Virus record (IMG/VR): IMGVR_UViG_3300043395_001662
Span: 1 to 44,393 of that record
Direction: 5' to 3' (one strand)
Length of the DNA: 44,393 bases
From: a virus
Part shown: positions 1 through 7,015 of the stretch, piece after piece
Position numbering within the stretch: position 1 is the stretch's first letter
Layout of the letters: each line of letters opens with the position of its first letter
The notes under the pieces: generated by a model
Databases searched by the model: none
What the model was told of the DNA's origin: nothing
Seen by the model: the letters and a program-made list of their open reading frames with translations, nothing else
Made by a program: the position numbers and the translations under genes

Positions 1-135
1 CTCACTGACTGCTGTTTAGCAACAGGCAAGGGATCAGAGGATGGAGTTGTGTGTCGCTCCTGCTATGAGGAATATCCCTCAGACTGGGGCGCATACTTCT
101 CAGCAAGCGACTTCGCAGAGCATCAGAGCATCTGA
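1..135 (+). CDS. C-terminal part of a zinc-finger-like protein, open at the left edge
   Basis: The frame is open from base 1 to a TGA at 133-135 and encodes 44 residues with no start codon inside the window. It holds a DCC pair followed 14 residues later by CRSC, a spacing that could bind zinc. It is in phase with the open frame that runs off the right edge (44019..44393). If the molecule is circular the two make one protein of about 169 residues. Function is not recognised. The joining is an inference from frame agreement and composition. Confidence 0.6.
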   Translation, partial: LTDCCLATGKGSEDGVVCRSCYEEYPSDWGAYFSASDFAEHQSI

Positions 136-144
136 GAGGCACGC

Positions 145-438
145 ATGACATCACAACGCGCATACACGCCAGCAGACATCATCTGGCAACAGATTCCTCT
201 GGGAGTAAAGATGTCTCTGGGAGTCAGGAAACAGCACAGCGACAACAATGCTCGATCGCTCGTCATGAATGTAGGGCCATCAAACGCTCGCTATCAGGTG
301 TGGATCACTCTGAATGGGCATGATATGTATGACATAACGCTGTTCAGAGGAAAGACTGAGGTGTGGCAACGCCTAGACATCTTTGCTGAGATGCTGGGCG
401 AGGTTTTGCTCAGGATGGAATCTGAGAACTGGGGATAG
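145..438 (+). CDS. Hypothetical phage protein, 97 residues
   Basis: A 97-residue frame starting ten bases after the stop of the preceding gene, with GAGAGGCACGC just upstream as a ribosome site. It has no signal peptide, membrane segment or metal-binding cysteines. The C-terminal half is rich in hydrophobic and acidic residues and ends in Trp-Gly. Codon use matches the native style of this genome (GAG, CTC, GCT). It belongs to a tightly packed rightward run of small accessory genes. I do not recognise the family. Confidence 0.7.
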   Translation: MTSQRAYTPADIIWQQIPLGVKMSLGVRKQHSDNNARSLVMNVGPSNARYQVWITLNGHDMYDITLFRGKTEVWQRLDIFAEMLGEVLLRMESENWG

Positions 439-440
439 AA

Positions 441-623
441 ATGCCAGAAATGAACAGCGATGACTTCAGGCGAGTTCTGACAATCCTGATGGATGTCTGG
501 GACAAGGCAGGAGAGCGAGCAGTCGCTCAGGGTCTAACAGGATCAGATGTCACCAGAGCACAGGAGGGAACTCTGACTGCGTTCATGGCTCGCATTGACG
601 AGATTAGGAGAGCAGGACAGTGA
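441..623 (+). CDS. Hypothetical small helical protein, 60 residues
   Basis: Begins two bases after the preceding stop. A second ATG three codons in (450) is an alternative start. The 60-residue product is mostly alpha-helical in character, acidic at the N-terminus and basic at the end (EIRRAGQ). Its stop overlaps the GTG start of the next gene, a translational-coupling arrangement repeated throughout the cluster. No family recognised. Confidence 0.65.
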   Translation: MPEMNSDDFRRVLTILMDVWDKAGERAVAQGLTGSDVTRAQEGTLTAFMARIDEIRRAGQ

Positions 624-742
624 CCGAGAAACAGAAGCCAGCAGTCATCTACAGCGAGATGTGGGACTACATGGAGATAATCCTGAACTGCAACGAGTGC
701 GGCAGAACAACTGACAGATGCGAGTGCGAGGAGGATGAGTGA
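620..742 (+). CDS. Small zinc-ribbon-like protein, 40 residues
   Basis: Starts at a GTG overlapping the previous stop codon and ends in a TGA overlapping the next GTG start. The 40-residue product carries a CNEC pair (residues 24-27) and a CEC pair (34-36), followed by an acidic tail EEDE. This suggests one bound zinc ion. Its placement between two overlapping genes, with exact start/stop overlaps on both sides, is the main argument that it is translated. Function unknown. Confidence 0.55.
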   Translation: MTEKQKPAVIYSEMWDYMEIILNCNECGRTTDRCECEEDE

Positions 743-1332
743 TTACATCCATCCATGAACTATGCGATGGCCTCCTAGAGGAGGCGTGTTTGATGTGGGA
801 ACGCGATGAGGGTCTGATGACAACATCATTCGCCATAGGGCACTCCCGGTCGCTGTTTATCCAGCCAGTAACTGAGGAGGGACTCAGGACAGAGGCAGAT
901 GACAGAATCAAGATGCACGCTCTGATCTCGTCTGCAACCAGCGCAGTGTACATAGGGCGCATAGATGAGTCATACATTGCTGAGCGACCAGCAGAGTCGC
1001 CTCCTCTCAACAAGGGCGACCTAGAGAGGCTCGCTAGGTATGATCCATCAGTCAAAACAGCAGTGGTTGTTCAGGCAACAGATACTCGATCTGGGGACTC
1101 TGTTGTTAGCGTTGCAACTCCAGTCATCACAGATGACGGCGGTCTGGAGTGGGAAACATTCCACTTTGACCATGCTGAAGGGCGATTCATAGACGATGCC
1201 AAGGAGGTCATGGCTCTCCTAGAGGTCATGAGCATCCCAACTGCTGACAGCGATCTCAGGCAACGGCTGGATGAGATGGGATGGACGGTTGCTGACTCAG
1301 ATGATGCCAGCAGCGAGGCTCAGGAGGAATAA
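739..1332 (+). CDS. Hypothetical acidic phage protein, 197 residues
   Basis: GTG start within a GTGA overlap with the preceding stop. It is the largest of the accessory genes at this end. The product is acidic and ends in a Ser/Asp/Glu-rich tail (DSDDASSEAQEE). No membrane segment, signal peptide or clear catalytic motif is visible. Its TAA overlaps the ATG of the next gene by one base (TAATG), so the two are probably co-translated. The family is not recognised. Confidence 0.75.
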   Translation: MITSIHELCDGLLEEACLMWERDEGLMTTSFAIGHSRSLFIQPVTEEGLRTEADDRIKMHALISSATSAVYIGRIDESYIAERPAESPPLNKGDLERLARYDPSVKTAVVVQATDTRSGDSVVSVATPVITDDGGLEWETFHFDHAEGRFIDDAKEVMALLEVMSIPTADSDLRQRLDEMGWTVADSDDASSEAQEE

Positions 1333-1577
1333 TGGATGCTCTGTTCTGGATGGCGATGCTAGCCGGCTGCGCTCTGATCATTCGCATCCGCTACGCCCCG
1401 GAGCATGATCAGGTCTGCGAGTTCTGCCATAGATGGCTGGATAGCAGCGATAACCGCCATACCGAGATGGATTATGTCGCAGAAATGGGCGATATCCGGG
1501 CGTTCAGCACATGGTTCTTCTGCTCTGAAAACTGCGCTCTGATGTTCCTAGATGAAATCTCAGATGCTCATGAGTGA
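1332..1577 (+). CDS. Small membrane-anchored zinc-binding protein
   Basis: An 81-residue product. Residues about 4-18 (FWMAMLAGCALIIRI) form a short hydrophobic segment, probably a membrane anchor. Next comes a CEFC pair, and CSENC in the C-terminal part, a layout typical of a treble-clef or zinc-ribbon fold. It could sit at the inner membrane with a cytoplasmic zinc domain. The start overlaps the previous stop (TAATG). No specific function assigned. Confidence 0.65.
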   Translation: MDALFWMAMLAGCALIIRIRYAPEHDQVCEFCHRWLDSSDNRHTEMDYVAEMGDIRAFSTWFFCSENCALMFLDEISDAHE

Positions 1578-1854
1578 GTACGAGGCGATTAACCGCGACC
1601 TTCAGGCAAGCGTTGAGCGAGCCTACGAAACAATAGAGAGGCTGAGAGAGAGCCTGCGAGTATGCAACGAGGCTCTGTCTGTCCTGATAGGACTGCATGA
1701 AAACGCCGGGACGCACTGGCAGGAGGCGTGTGACTGGCTGGCAGAGCAGGCATCAGCCCAGCAGGGTCTATCTGATCAGCCAGTTCCTGCTGGGATGCCA
1801 GATGCTCTGAGGGCGACCAGCCCGTATCCAGATGCAAGCATGGGCTATGATTAG
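1570..1854 (+). CDS. Hypothetical coiled-coil protein, 94 residues
   Basis: The ATG at 1570 is chosen because ATGAGTGA overlaps the previous TGA (1575-1577), as in neighbouring genes. An in-frame ATG at 1552 would lengthen the overlap. Residues 1-50 form a likely coiled coil (heptad pattern through ASVERAYETIERLRESLR). The C-terminus is Pro/Ala-rich and less ordered. Function is unknown. Confidence 0.6.
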   Translation: MSEYEAINRDLQASVERAYETIERLRESLRVCNEALSVLIGLHENAGTHWQEACDWLAEQASAQQGLSDQPVPAGMPDALRATSPYPDASMGYD

Positions 1855-2005
1855 GACTGTTAGTTCCCCTACTGAATCGCCACTGGCGGTCATAGATAAT
1901 CTGCCGGCGATATGGCACCAGATGCCTCGCAGCAGCCAGACGGAAACCAAACACAACATGACTTTCTGTCACCTTTTGAATGGCTGTGGCAGTGAAAGGC
2001 ACCCA

Positions 2006-2488
2006 ATGAAACATCCAGCCCTCCGATCTGCTCTGCTCTCAGCAGTGCTCGTCTCATCCCTAGCAGTCACAGCAGCCCCGGGAGAGGCAGATGCGGCCAG
2101 CAAGTATCCATGCCCCAAGTATCACAAGATGCTCAGACAGCATGGCCTGCCGGTTCGCATTTTTGCGCCGATTATGTATCGAGAGAGCAAGTGCGTAGCC
2201 AAAGCGATCGGCTGGAATTATCACAAAGGAATGAGCCACAGAGACTGCAAACTCTCTCATGCTCGCACCTATCGCAAGTGCAAGGCAGTCAAGTCGTTCG
2301 ATGTGGGGCTACTCCAAATCAACAGTTCTTGGAAAACCCTCACAGCGCAGGTGTGCAAGACGAAACTTGGGAACATGTTTGCGCTCCAAAAACCAGAGTG
2401 CAATCTGAAGGTTGCCGCCCGGCTCTACAACAAAGGAAAAGGCCTGTCTAACTGGCAGGGAACGTCAGGGCGATCAGCCCAAAGGTAG
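2006..2488 (+). CDS. Secreted lysozyme-like / transglycosylase-fold protein
   Basis: 160 residues. Residues 1-30 are a classic signal peptide: basic MKHPALR, hydrophobic core LLSAVLVSSLAVTA, then small residues ending in ADA. The mature part carries a goose-lysozyme/transglycosylase pattern: a Glu in MYRESKC (E60, probable catalytic acid) and a later DVGLLQINSSW block (residues 99-109). Six cysteines after the signal could form disulfides, consistent with life outside the cytoplasm. It probably cleaves peptidoglycan glycan strands in the envelope. The 2006 start is preferred over in-frame starts from 1832 because it begins the signal peptide and follows an AAAGG ribosome site. It lies far from the endolysin/holin genes, so its role (lysis, entry or superinfection) is open. 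Confidence 0.75.
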   Translation: MKHPALRSALLSAVLVSSLAVTAAPGEADAASKYPCPKYHKMLRQHGLPVRIFAPIMYRESKCVAKAIGWNYHKGMSHRDCKLSHARTYRKCKAVKSFDVGLLQINSSWKTLTAQVCKTKLGNMFALQKPECNLKVAARLYNKGKGLSNWQGTSGRSAQR

Positions 2489-2496
2489 GAGAAAGC

Positions 2497-2673
2497 ATGG
2501 AAACACAACATCCATCCAAAAACAAAACCCACACCATTGCGTTTAGAGTCACAGCGGCTCAGTATCAGCATCTGCTCTCATTTGCAGAGGCTGAGGGCTA
2601 CCGCAACCTGAGCCAGTGGATGCATCAACTCATCAAAGACGAGATTGACGATCGGGTAAGCGATGGCATCTAG
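2497..2673 (+). CDS. Ribbon-helix-helix (CopG/Arc type) DNA-binding protein
   Basis: A 58-residue protein with an AGGAGA ribosome site. After a polar N-terminus comes a short strand (residues 12-18, HTIAFRV), then helix A (AAQYQHLLSFAEAEG) and helix B (LSQWMHQLIKDEI) with the loop between. This is the size and order of ribbon-helix-helix repressors, which bind as dimers to inverted repeats using the strand. It is a candidate for binding the repeated CCTAC-N4-GTAGG element in this genome, which is inference only. Its end overlaps the start of the next gene. Confidence 0.7.
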   Translation: METQHPSKNKTHTIAFRVTAAQYQHLLSFAEAEGYRNLSQWMHQLIKDEIDDRVSDGI

Positions 2674-2965
2674 GCATCTCATAACTCTCAAGGCGATGTG
2701 CCTCAACGCAGACATCCTCGGCAAGGCTGAGCAGAGAGAGGCTCTTGGATGGGCTCTAGCCCGGCTGAACGAACTCACTGGCTCTCGCATCGCTGCTGCT
2801 CTGGCAGGCAGGCCATCAGAGGCTGTCGCTCAGGAACTCCAGCAGGCTCACGATCGGTCAGAGGAACTAGATCGCCTCATCGACTACATTTGCCTGCAAA
2901 CACGCTCGGATCGAAAACGCCTAGAGGCAGCCTTTCACTGGAGGGAGTCCATAAGTGGGCGATAA
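2663..2965 (+). CDS. Hypothetical helical protein, 100 residues
   Basis: Starts inside the end of the ribbon-helix-helix gene and ends inside the start of the methyltransferase gene, so the three are probably translated together. The protein is almost entirely alpha-helical in composition, rich in Ala, Leu, Arg and Glu, with no membrane segment. Its position suggests a link to regulation or DNA modification, but no motif supports a definite role. Confidence 0.65.
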   Translation: MASRHLITLKAMCLNADILGKAEQREALGWALARLNELTGSRIAAALAGRPSEAVAQELQQAHDRSEELDRLIDYICLQTRSDRKRLEAAFHWRESISGR

Positions 2966-4283
2966 AAAACAACTAACCGTCGGCTCTCTGTTCTCAGGCA
3001 TCGGAGGGCTTGACCTAGGGCTGGAGCGCGCTGGGATGCGTGTGATCTGGCATTCAGAACTAGACCCGTATGCCTGCAAAATCCTTAAGAAACACTGGCC
3101 GGAGGTGCCAAATCATGGGAACATCAAAGAAATCAACTGGGAGGAAGTCGAAAGACCAGATGTCATCTGCGGAGGATATCCCTGCCAGCCCTTCAGCCAA
3201 GCAGGGCATCGCCGAGGAGAGGACGATGAGCGACATCTCTGGCCATGGGTCAGAGAGGCCATACGCATACTTAGACCCAAGTACGCAATCTTGGAGAATG
3301 TACGGGGCCATCTCTCTCTGGGAGGAGTCACCGTTATTGGAGAACTTGCCAGCATCGGGTATGACGCAGAATGGCGCATTGTTTCTGCAGCCAGCGTGGG
3401 AGCCGCTCACCGCCGAGACCGCATCATTATCGTGGCCTACCCCCAGAGCCAGCCCAGCGATGGCATCAACGATTACGCCAGAGAACTCTCACAATCCTCG
3501 CAGGAAGGAAAATCTGGAGACAATCGTTGGCAGGAGGCTCTGGCCAACTCCAACTGCTGTGATGGTGGAGCAACCCAATCTGGAACTGACAGAGACCGGG
3601 AGGCGAAAAGTGGCGAACGGGGACAGTTTTGCTGTGGGTCTGGCGGATGCCGTGAGGCTCTGGCCGACTCCAACATCTCGGGACTGGAAGGGAGCATCAG
3701 GATTCAAGGACGAGCAGCGAAATCTGACGGACTTGACAACGAGGGCGCAGATAGCGGATGGACACAGAATGTGGCCAACGCCTCGAGCCTCAGAGTTGAT
3801 GGATCAGGACATCGACAAGGTTCAGGAGAGGCTGGAGAACGGCAGACCATACAAGGCGAGGCTGGAGGAGGCAGTGGCTCTGTGGCCAACGCCGACAGCG
3901 AGCGACTGGAAGGGCAGAGGGCCGAACAGCCAGCAGCAGGGCCTGCCAGAGATGGTCAAGCGGCAGGAGGGCCTGTGGCCTCTCGAGGAAAGAGAGGAGG
4001 AGACTCTGCCTCTGTATCCAACCATGAGCGCATCAGGGATGGGCAACACAGGATCGCAGGAGATGCTCCAAAAGCGAGTAGAGGCCGGGTCTTTGACCGA
4101 GGACGAGAAACGGGGTATGACGGCTGGCAATGGTGGACGGCTGAACCCGACGTGGGTCGAGTGGCTCATGGGATTTCCTCTCGGGTGGACAGACTTAGAG
4201 GACTCGGAAACGCAGTAGTTCCACAGGTTGCCGAGGTCATAGGCCGCATGGTTGTTCTCCATGCAGAGAGCAGCGAAAACTAG
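2955..4283 (+). CDS. DNA (cytosine-5) methyltransferase
   Basis: 442 residues from a GTG start. It transfers a methyl group from S-adenosylmethionine to carbon 5 of cytosine in a DNA target. Conserved motifs appear in order: SLFSGIGG (residues 11-18, cofactor binding), GYPCQPFSQ (PC at 76-77, catalytic cysteine), ENV (114-116), HRRDR (152-156) and GLGNAVVP near the C-terminus. The target-recognition region between about 162 and 405 is low-complexity, with repeated VANA/LADS-type units. The same bases are open in the +1 frame for a 330-residue protein (3226..4218). It probably protects phage DNA from host restriction, and all catalytic residues are present. Confidence 0.93.
   Translation: MGDKKQLTVGSLFSGIGGLDLGLERAGMRVIWHSELDPYACKILKKHWPEVPNHGNIKEINWEEVERPDVICGGYPCQPFSQAGHRRGEDDERHLWPWVREAIRILRPKYAILENVRGHLSLGGVTVIGELASIGYDAEWRIVSAASVGAAHRRDRIIIVAYPQSQPSDGINDYARELSQSSQEGKSGDNRWQEALANSNCCDGGATQSGTDRDREAKSGERGQFCCGSGGCREALADSNISGLEGSIRIQGRAAKSDGLDNEGADSGWTQNVANASSLRVDGSGHRQGSGEAGERQTIQGEAGGGSGSVANADSERLEGQRAEQPAAGPARDGQAAGGPVASRGKRGGDSASVSNHERIRDGQHRIAGDAPKASRGRVFDRGRETGYDGWQWWTAEPDVGRVAHGISSRVDRLRGLGNAVVPQVAEVIGRMVVLHAESSEN
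3226..4218 (+). CDS. Overlapping +1-frame gene inside the C5 methyltransferase gene
   Basis: A 330-residue frame lies wholly within the methyltransferase gene, shifted +1. The ATG at 3226 has a strong ribosome site, GAGGAG at 3214-3219, six bases upstream. The frame has no stop for nearly 1 kb. The protein has five WPTP(T/R) repeats, two followed by a DWKG unit, and ends with the ordered-looking block NPTWVEWLMGFPLGWTDLED. I recall proteins with this WPTP.../VEWLMG layout accompanying phage C5 methyltransferases, function unknown. The repeat units are dual coding: at 3882-3914 the bases read VANADSERLEG in the methyltransferase frame and WPTPTASDWKG in this one. Expression is inferred. Confidence 0.7.
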   Translation: MSDISGHGSERPYAYLDPSTQSWRMYGAISLWEESPLLENLPASGMTQNGALFLQPAWEPLTAETASLSWPTPRASPAMASTITPENSHNPRRKENLETIVGRRLWPTPTAVMVEQPNLELTETGRRKVANGDSFAVGLADAVRLWPTPTSRDWKGASGFKDEQRNLTDLTTRAQIADGHRMWPTPRASELMDQDIDKVQERLENGRPYKARLEEAVALWPTPTASDWKGRGPNSQQQGLPEMVKRQEGLWPLEEREEETLPLYPTMSASGMGNTGSQEMLQKRVEAGSLTEDEKRGMTAGNGGRLNPTWVEWLMGFPLGWTDLEDSETQ

Positions 4284-4290
4284 GCAGATG

Positions 4291-4312
4291 CCTACCTCGG
4301 TATGATAGAGTC
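4291..4312 (+). promoter_or_regulatory. Inverted-repeat promoter element (site A)
   Basis: CCTACCTCGGTATGATAGAG, with TATGAT as probable -10 box, 34 bases before a ribosome site and ATG at 4346. It nearly matches the element at 11241. The CCTAC/GTA(T/G)G arms form an inverted repeat overlapping the -10, as a repressor operator would. Confidence 0.6.
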
Positions 4313-4345
4313 ATCATCTCAGCCAAAACAGAGAAAGGAGTGGTT

Positions 4346-4507
4346 ATGAGAAGAAAAACCCAACAGCCAGAGCAGGAGCAGGAGCAGACAATCACTATGC
4401 GGCTGTCTGACTTTCAGGAGATGGTTGCCCGGCTGATTGAACTTGAGGTCACAGTTGAACTCAGGAACGCAATCACTGAGCAACTGATGAAAACTCCTGA
4501 GCAATGA
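4346..4507 (+). CDS. Small DNA-binding-like protein, 53 residues
   Basis: First gene after promoter site A, with ribosome site AAAGGAG eight bases before ATG. The N-terminus is basic, then Glu/Gln-rich (PEQEQEQ). Next comes a short strand-like stretch TITMRLSDFQ and helices, resembling a minimal ribbon-helix-helix fold. The resemblance is weak and no function is certain. Its stop overlaps the next start (ATGA), indicating coupling. Confidence 0.55.
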   Translation: MRRKTQQPEQEQEQTITMRLSDFQEMVARLIELEVTVELRNAITEQLMKTPEQ

Positions 4508-4758
4508 GAAAGTGCGGATCGCTCGCCTCGTATGTTGCTGGATGCAGATGCGAGGACTGTTCATCAGCCAATCGTGAGTATCAACGCCAATACAGGCGCA
4601 GAAACCCAAAGGCTCGAATGGCAAATGTTCGCAATGCGAAACGCAGAAACCACGCAGCCATGCTCGCGTTGAGATGGCTCAAGGAAAACAACCGCGAGCA
4701 ATACTACGTTTGCATGGATGAGGCGCACTCATGGATAGAGAGTTCATCTAACAACTAG
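4504..4758 (+). CDS. Small Cys-rich basic protein of an actinophage family
   Basis: 84 residues opening with CGSLASYVAGCRCEDC, a pattern seen in many actinobacterial and actinophage small proteins (CGT..YxxGCRCxxC). The cysteines probably bind a metal. A strongly basic stretch follows (REYQRQYRRRNPKAR, then RNAKRRNHA), which suggests nucleic-acid binding. The start overlaps the previous stop. The family has no established role that I can name. Confidence 0.65.
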   Translation: MRKCGSLASYVAGCRCEDCSSANREYQRQYRRRNPKARMANVRNAKRRNHAAMLALRWLKENNREQYYVCMDEAHSWIESSSNN

Positions 4759-4767
4759 ACTCGTGGA

Positions 4768-5076
4768 GTGCTGGAAAAGCAGTTTGCAGAGCAGGTTGAG
4801 AGCATCCTGAACGTATTTGGATGGACGTGGAAGCATGATCTGCCCGCGCTGCGCCAGTCTGGCAAGTGGTCAACAGCCGTTAGAGGCACGATCGGATTCC
4901 CAGACTACATCGCTGTTCGCAAAGACCGAGTTGTTTGCGCTGAACTAAAGGCTGAGAAGGGCAGGCTGTCATCAGAGCAGAAACGATGGCTCTCCCTGCT
5001 GGAGCAGTCAGGCAAAGTTGAGGTTTATGTATGGAGGCCTAGCGATCTCCAGCAAATCGCAGAGATACTGCGATGA
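4768..5076 (+). CDS. VRR-NUC domain nuclease
   Basis: 102 residues from a GTG start, the usual size of stand-alone phage VRR-NUC proteins. The PD-(D/E)XK-type active site is visible as GFPDYIAV (D46) and CAELKAEKG (E59-L-K61), followed by a helix beginning SSEQKRWL, typical of the family. These enzymes cut branched or structured DNA with a metal ion, and in phages probably process recombination or packaging intermediates. It overlaps the next gene by four bases. Confidence 0.85.
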   Translation: MLEKQFAEQVESILNVFGWTWKHDLPALRQSGKWSTAVRGTIGFPDYIAVRKDRVVCAELKAEKGRLSSEQKRWLSLLEQSGKVEVYVWRPSDLQQIAEILR

Positions 5077-5264
5077 AGTACGATCCAGTCAAATTCCCCT
5101 TCCTCTGGTATGACATCTGCCCGGAGTGCGACACCGAGTTAGTCGCCATCGTTGCCCAAACCATCGGAACGCCAGAGTCAACAGGAGGTCTCGTGCGTAT
5201 GGGATTTGAGCCTCATGTGACATGGATGCAGGTGTGCGAGCACATAGACCTAGATGAAATGTAG
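5073..5264 (+). CDS. Hypothetical small protein, 63 residues
   Basis: Starts in an ATGA overlap with the nuclease gene and is therefore probably co-translated. It contains one CPEC pair (residues 17-20) but only one further cysteine (C55), so a full zinc site is uncertain. Aromatic residues are common at the N-terminus (FPFLWYD). No family recognised. Confidence 0.6.
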   Translation: MKYDPVKFPFLWYDICPECDTELVAIVAQTIGTPESTGGLVRMGFEPHVTWMQVCEHIDLDEM

Positions 5265-5312
5265 GTGCAGCGCGTTGTTAGAATTGCATCAGTCCCACTG
5301 AAAGGTGTCCCC

Positions 5313-6849
5313 ATGATCGCAGATGACCTGAAGGCTCTGGCTCGCCCCATCAGCAGCCTTGCCCCGATGCCCGGGAACCCACGCCTCGGAAATGTTGAGG
5401 CTGTCATGCGTGTCATATGACACATTCGGCCAGCGCAAGCCAATAGTTGCTAGACGAGATGGCACTGTTATTGCAGGAAACCACCAGTTAGAGGCAGCAA
5501 AGCGGCTCGGCTGGGAGGAAATCGCTGTTGTTTTCGTTGATGATGATGACCTGACAGCCAAGGCGTACTCGCTAGCAGACAACAAAACTGGCGACCTAGC
5601 CTCATATAACTACGCTGACCTAGATGCTCTGCTAGCAGAGGTCAGAGTGGATGAGGCCCTGATGGAGGCAACAGGATTCTCTGTCAACATCCCTATTTTC
5701 GCTGATCCATTTGCAGCCTTTCCAGCCCCCGGCTCTCCTAGCCCTGTCAGCCCATCCTCAGAGGGAGGAGAGCAGTATTCGTATGATGCGCCGGCTCCTC
5801 CGTCTATCGCTGAGCGATTCATAGTCCCTCCCTTCACTGTTCTTGATGCTCGCTCTGGCATCTGGCAGGAGCGCAAGCGGAGATGGCTATCTGCCGGAAT
5901 CCGATCAGAACTAGGCAGAGGAGAGAACCTGCTCCAGATGAGCGACACTGTTCTCAAACTGGGGCATACCCTGCCATCCCTCAGCGGCCGCATCCCGGAC
6001 TACTATGCCCAAAAGAACGCAGCAGAGAGGGCTGTTGGGCGATCCCTCTCCAACGAGGAGTTCGAGAGAGAGCATCTCGTCATTCCAGATGGCCCAGATA
6101 CTCTATCAAAGGGAGGAACATCCATCTTTGATCCTGTTCTCTGCGAGTTGGCCTACAGATGGTGGTGTCCTCCAGCCGGGCTCATCATTGACCCATTTGC
6201 AGGAGGATCAGTCCGAGGAGTTGTCGCTGGGATGCTCGGCAGGCGATATGTGGGAGTCGATCTCAGAGCAGAGCAGGTTGAGGCCAACAGAGAGCAGGCT
6301 CAGAGCATCTGCCCAGACGCTGACATCCAGTGGATCGCTGGGGACTCTCGCCGCGTCATCGCCTCAGATGAGGTTCCGGGCTCTGCTGACTTTCTGTTCT
6401 CATGCCCTCCATACGCCGACCTAGAGGTCTACTCAGATGATCCTGCTGACATCTCAGCCATGGGATTCCCAGAGTTTCTTGAGGCATACCGGGACATCAT
6501 CGCTGCAGGAGTAGACAAACTGGCCAATAATCGCTTTGCCTGCATCGTCATTGGAGATGCGAGAGACAAGCGAGGGATGTACTACAACCTGATCGGCGAA
6601 ACAGTGCGAGCGTTTGCAGATGCTGGCTGTGGTTTCTATAACGAGGCAATACTCGTCACATCAGTAGGTTCTCTGCCCATCAGGATTGGCAGGATATTCC
6701 CATCAGGGCGCAAACTAGGGAAAACGCATCAAAACGTGCTTGTTTTCGTCAAGGGCGACCCCAAAAAGGCCGCAGAGGCGTGTGGCGAGATAGAGGTTGA
6801 GTTGCCTGAGATGATTACGCAGGCAGAGGATGGCGACCTTGCTCAGTGA
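5313..6849 (+). CDS. ParB-like / DNA amino-methyltransferase fusion, frameshifted
   Basis: Starts at ATG 5313 with AAAGGTG upstream and reads into a ParB/sulfiredoxin-like domain (NPRLGNVEAVMR). It then meets TGA at 5418-5420, while the +1 frame continues SYDTFGQRKPIV and VIAGNHQLEAAKRLGW, the expected continuation. Dropping one base between 5409 and 5418 restores a 511-residue protein. The second half is an S-adenosylmethionine enzyme: DPFAGGSVRG (motif I) then SCPPYADLEVYS (motif IV), an N4-cytosine or N6-adenine DNA methyltransferase. ParB-like domains fused to methyltransferases are common in phages. The break may be a programmed +1 shift, a true mutation or an assembly error. Without it, translation could begin at TTG 5359 in the downstream frame, missing the domain start. 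Confidence 0.8.
5409..5421 (+). other. Apparent +1 frameshift site (CGT GTC ATA TGA C)
   Basis: Zero-frame codons run CGT GTC ATA TGA. Reading TCA TAT GAC from 5413 restores the conserved ParB-like sequence. The stop is followed by C, the same UGAC context used by the release-factor-2 programmed +1 shift. Spacing of conserved residues fits exactly one skipped base. Whether the ribosome does this or the base is an error cannot be told here. Confidence 0.5.
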
Positions 6850-7015
6850 TTTCCATGATGCGCCAGTCAGTGTCTCTCTCTCCCTTAGGCGCAGAGGCGA
6901 GAGCCTCCTCAACAGATGCGAAGGCTCGCTGGATGTCCTTCCACGCAAACGAGCGCGCTTCCCATCGCTGTACTTTGTAGTAGTTCTCAAACCGAACGGA
7001 GGATTGTGTTCTCAT
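6815..7015 (-). CDS. Short leftward protein, 66 residues
   Basis: Leftward frame whose ATG (7015-7013) shares the palindrome CATG with the rightward ATG at 7014. It is the only leftward gene in this half. The product has a strand-like YYKVQRWEARSFAW, a helix QRAFASVEEALASA and a final strand DWRIMEITEQGRHPL, a pattern I associate with small phage proteins of the RVVRVTPEGR type. A copy of the CCTAC-N4-GTAGG element lies 14 bases upstream of its start, which supports it being real. Its 3' end overlaps the methyltransferase gene by 35 bases. Confidence 0.6.
   Translation of the reverse strand: MRTQSSVRFENYYKVQRWEARSFAWKDIQRAFASVEEALASAPKGERDTDWRIMEITEQGRHPLPA

Noticed and set aside
645-1055. 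Leftward frame of 136 residues
   Set aside because: It lies opposite the 739..1332 gene, has an unnatural Ser/Arg-rich composition and no ribosome site. It is a shadow of the rightward gene.
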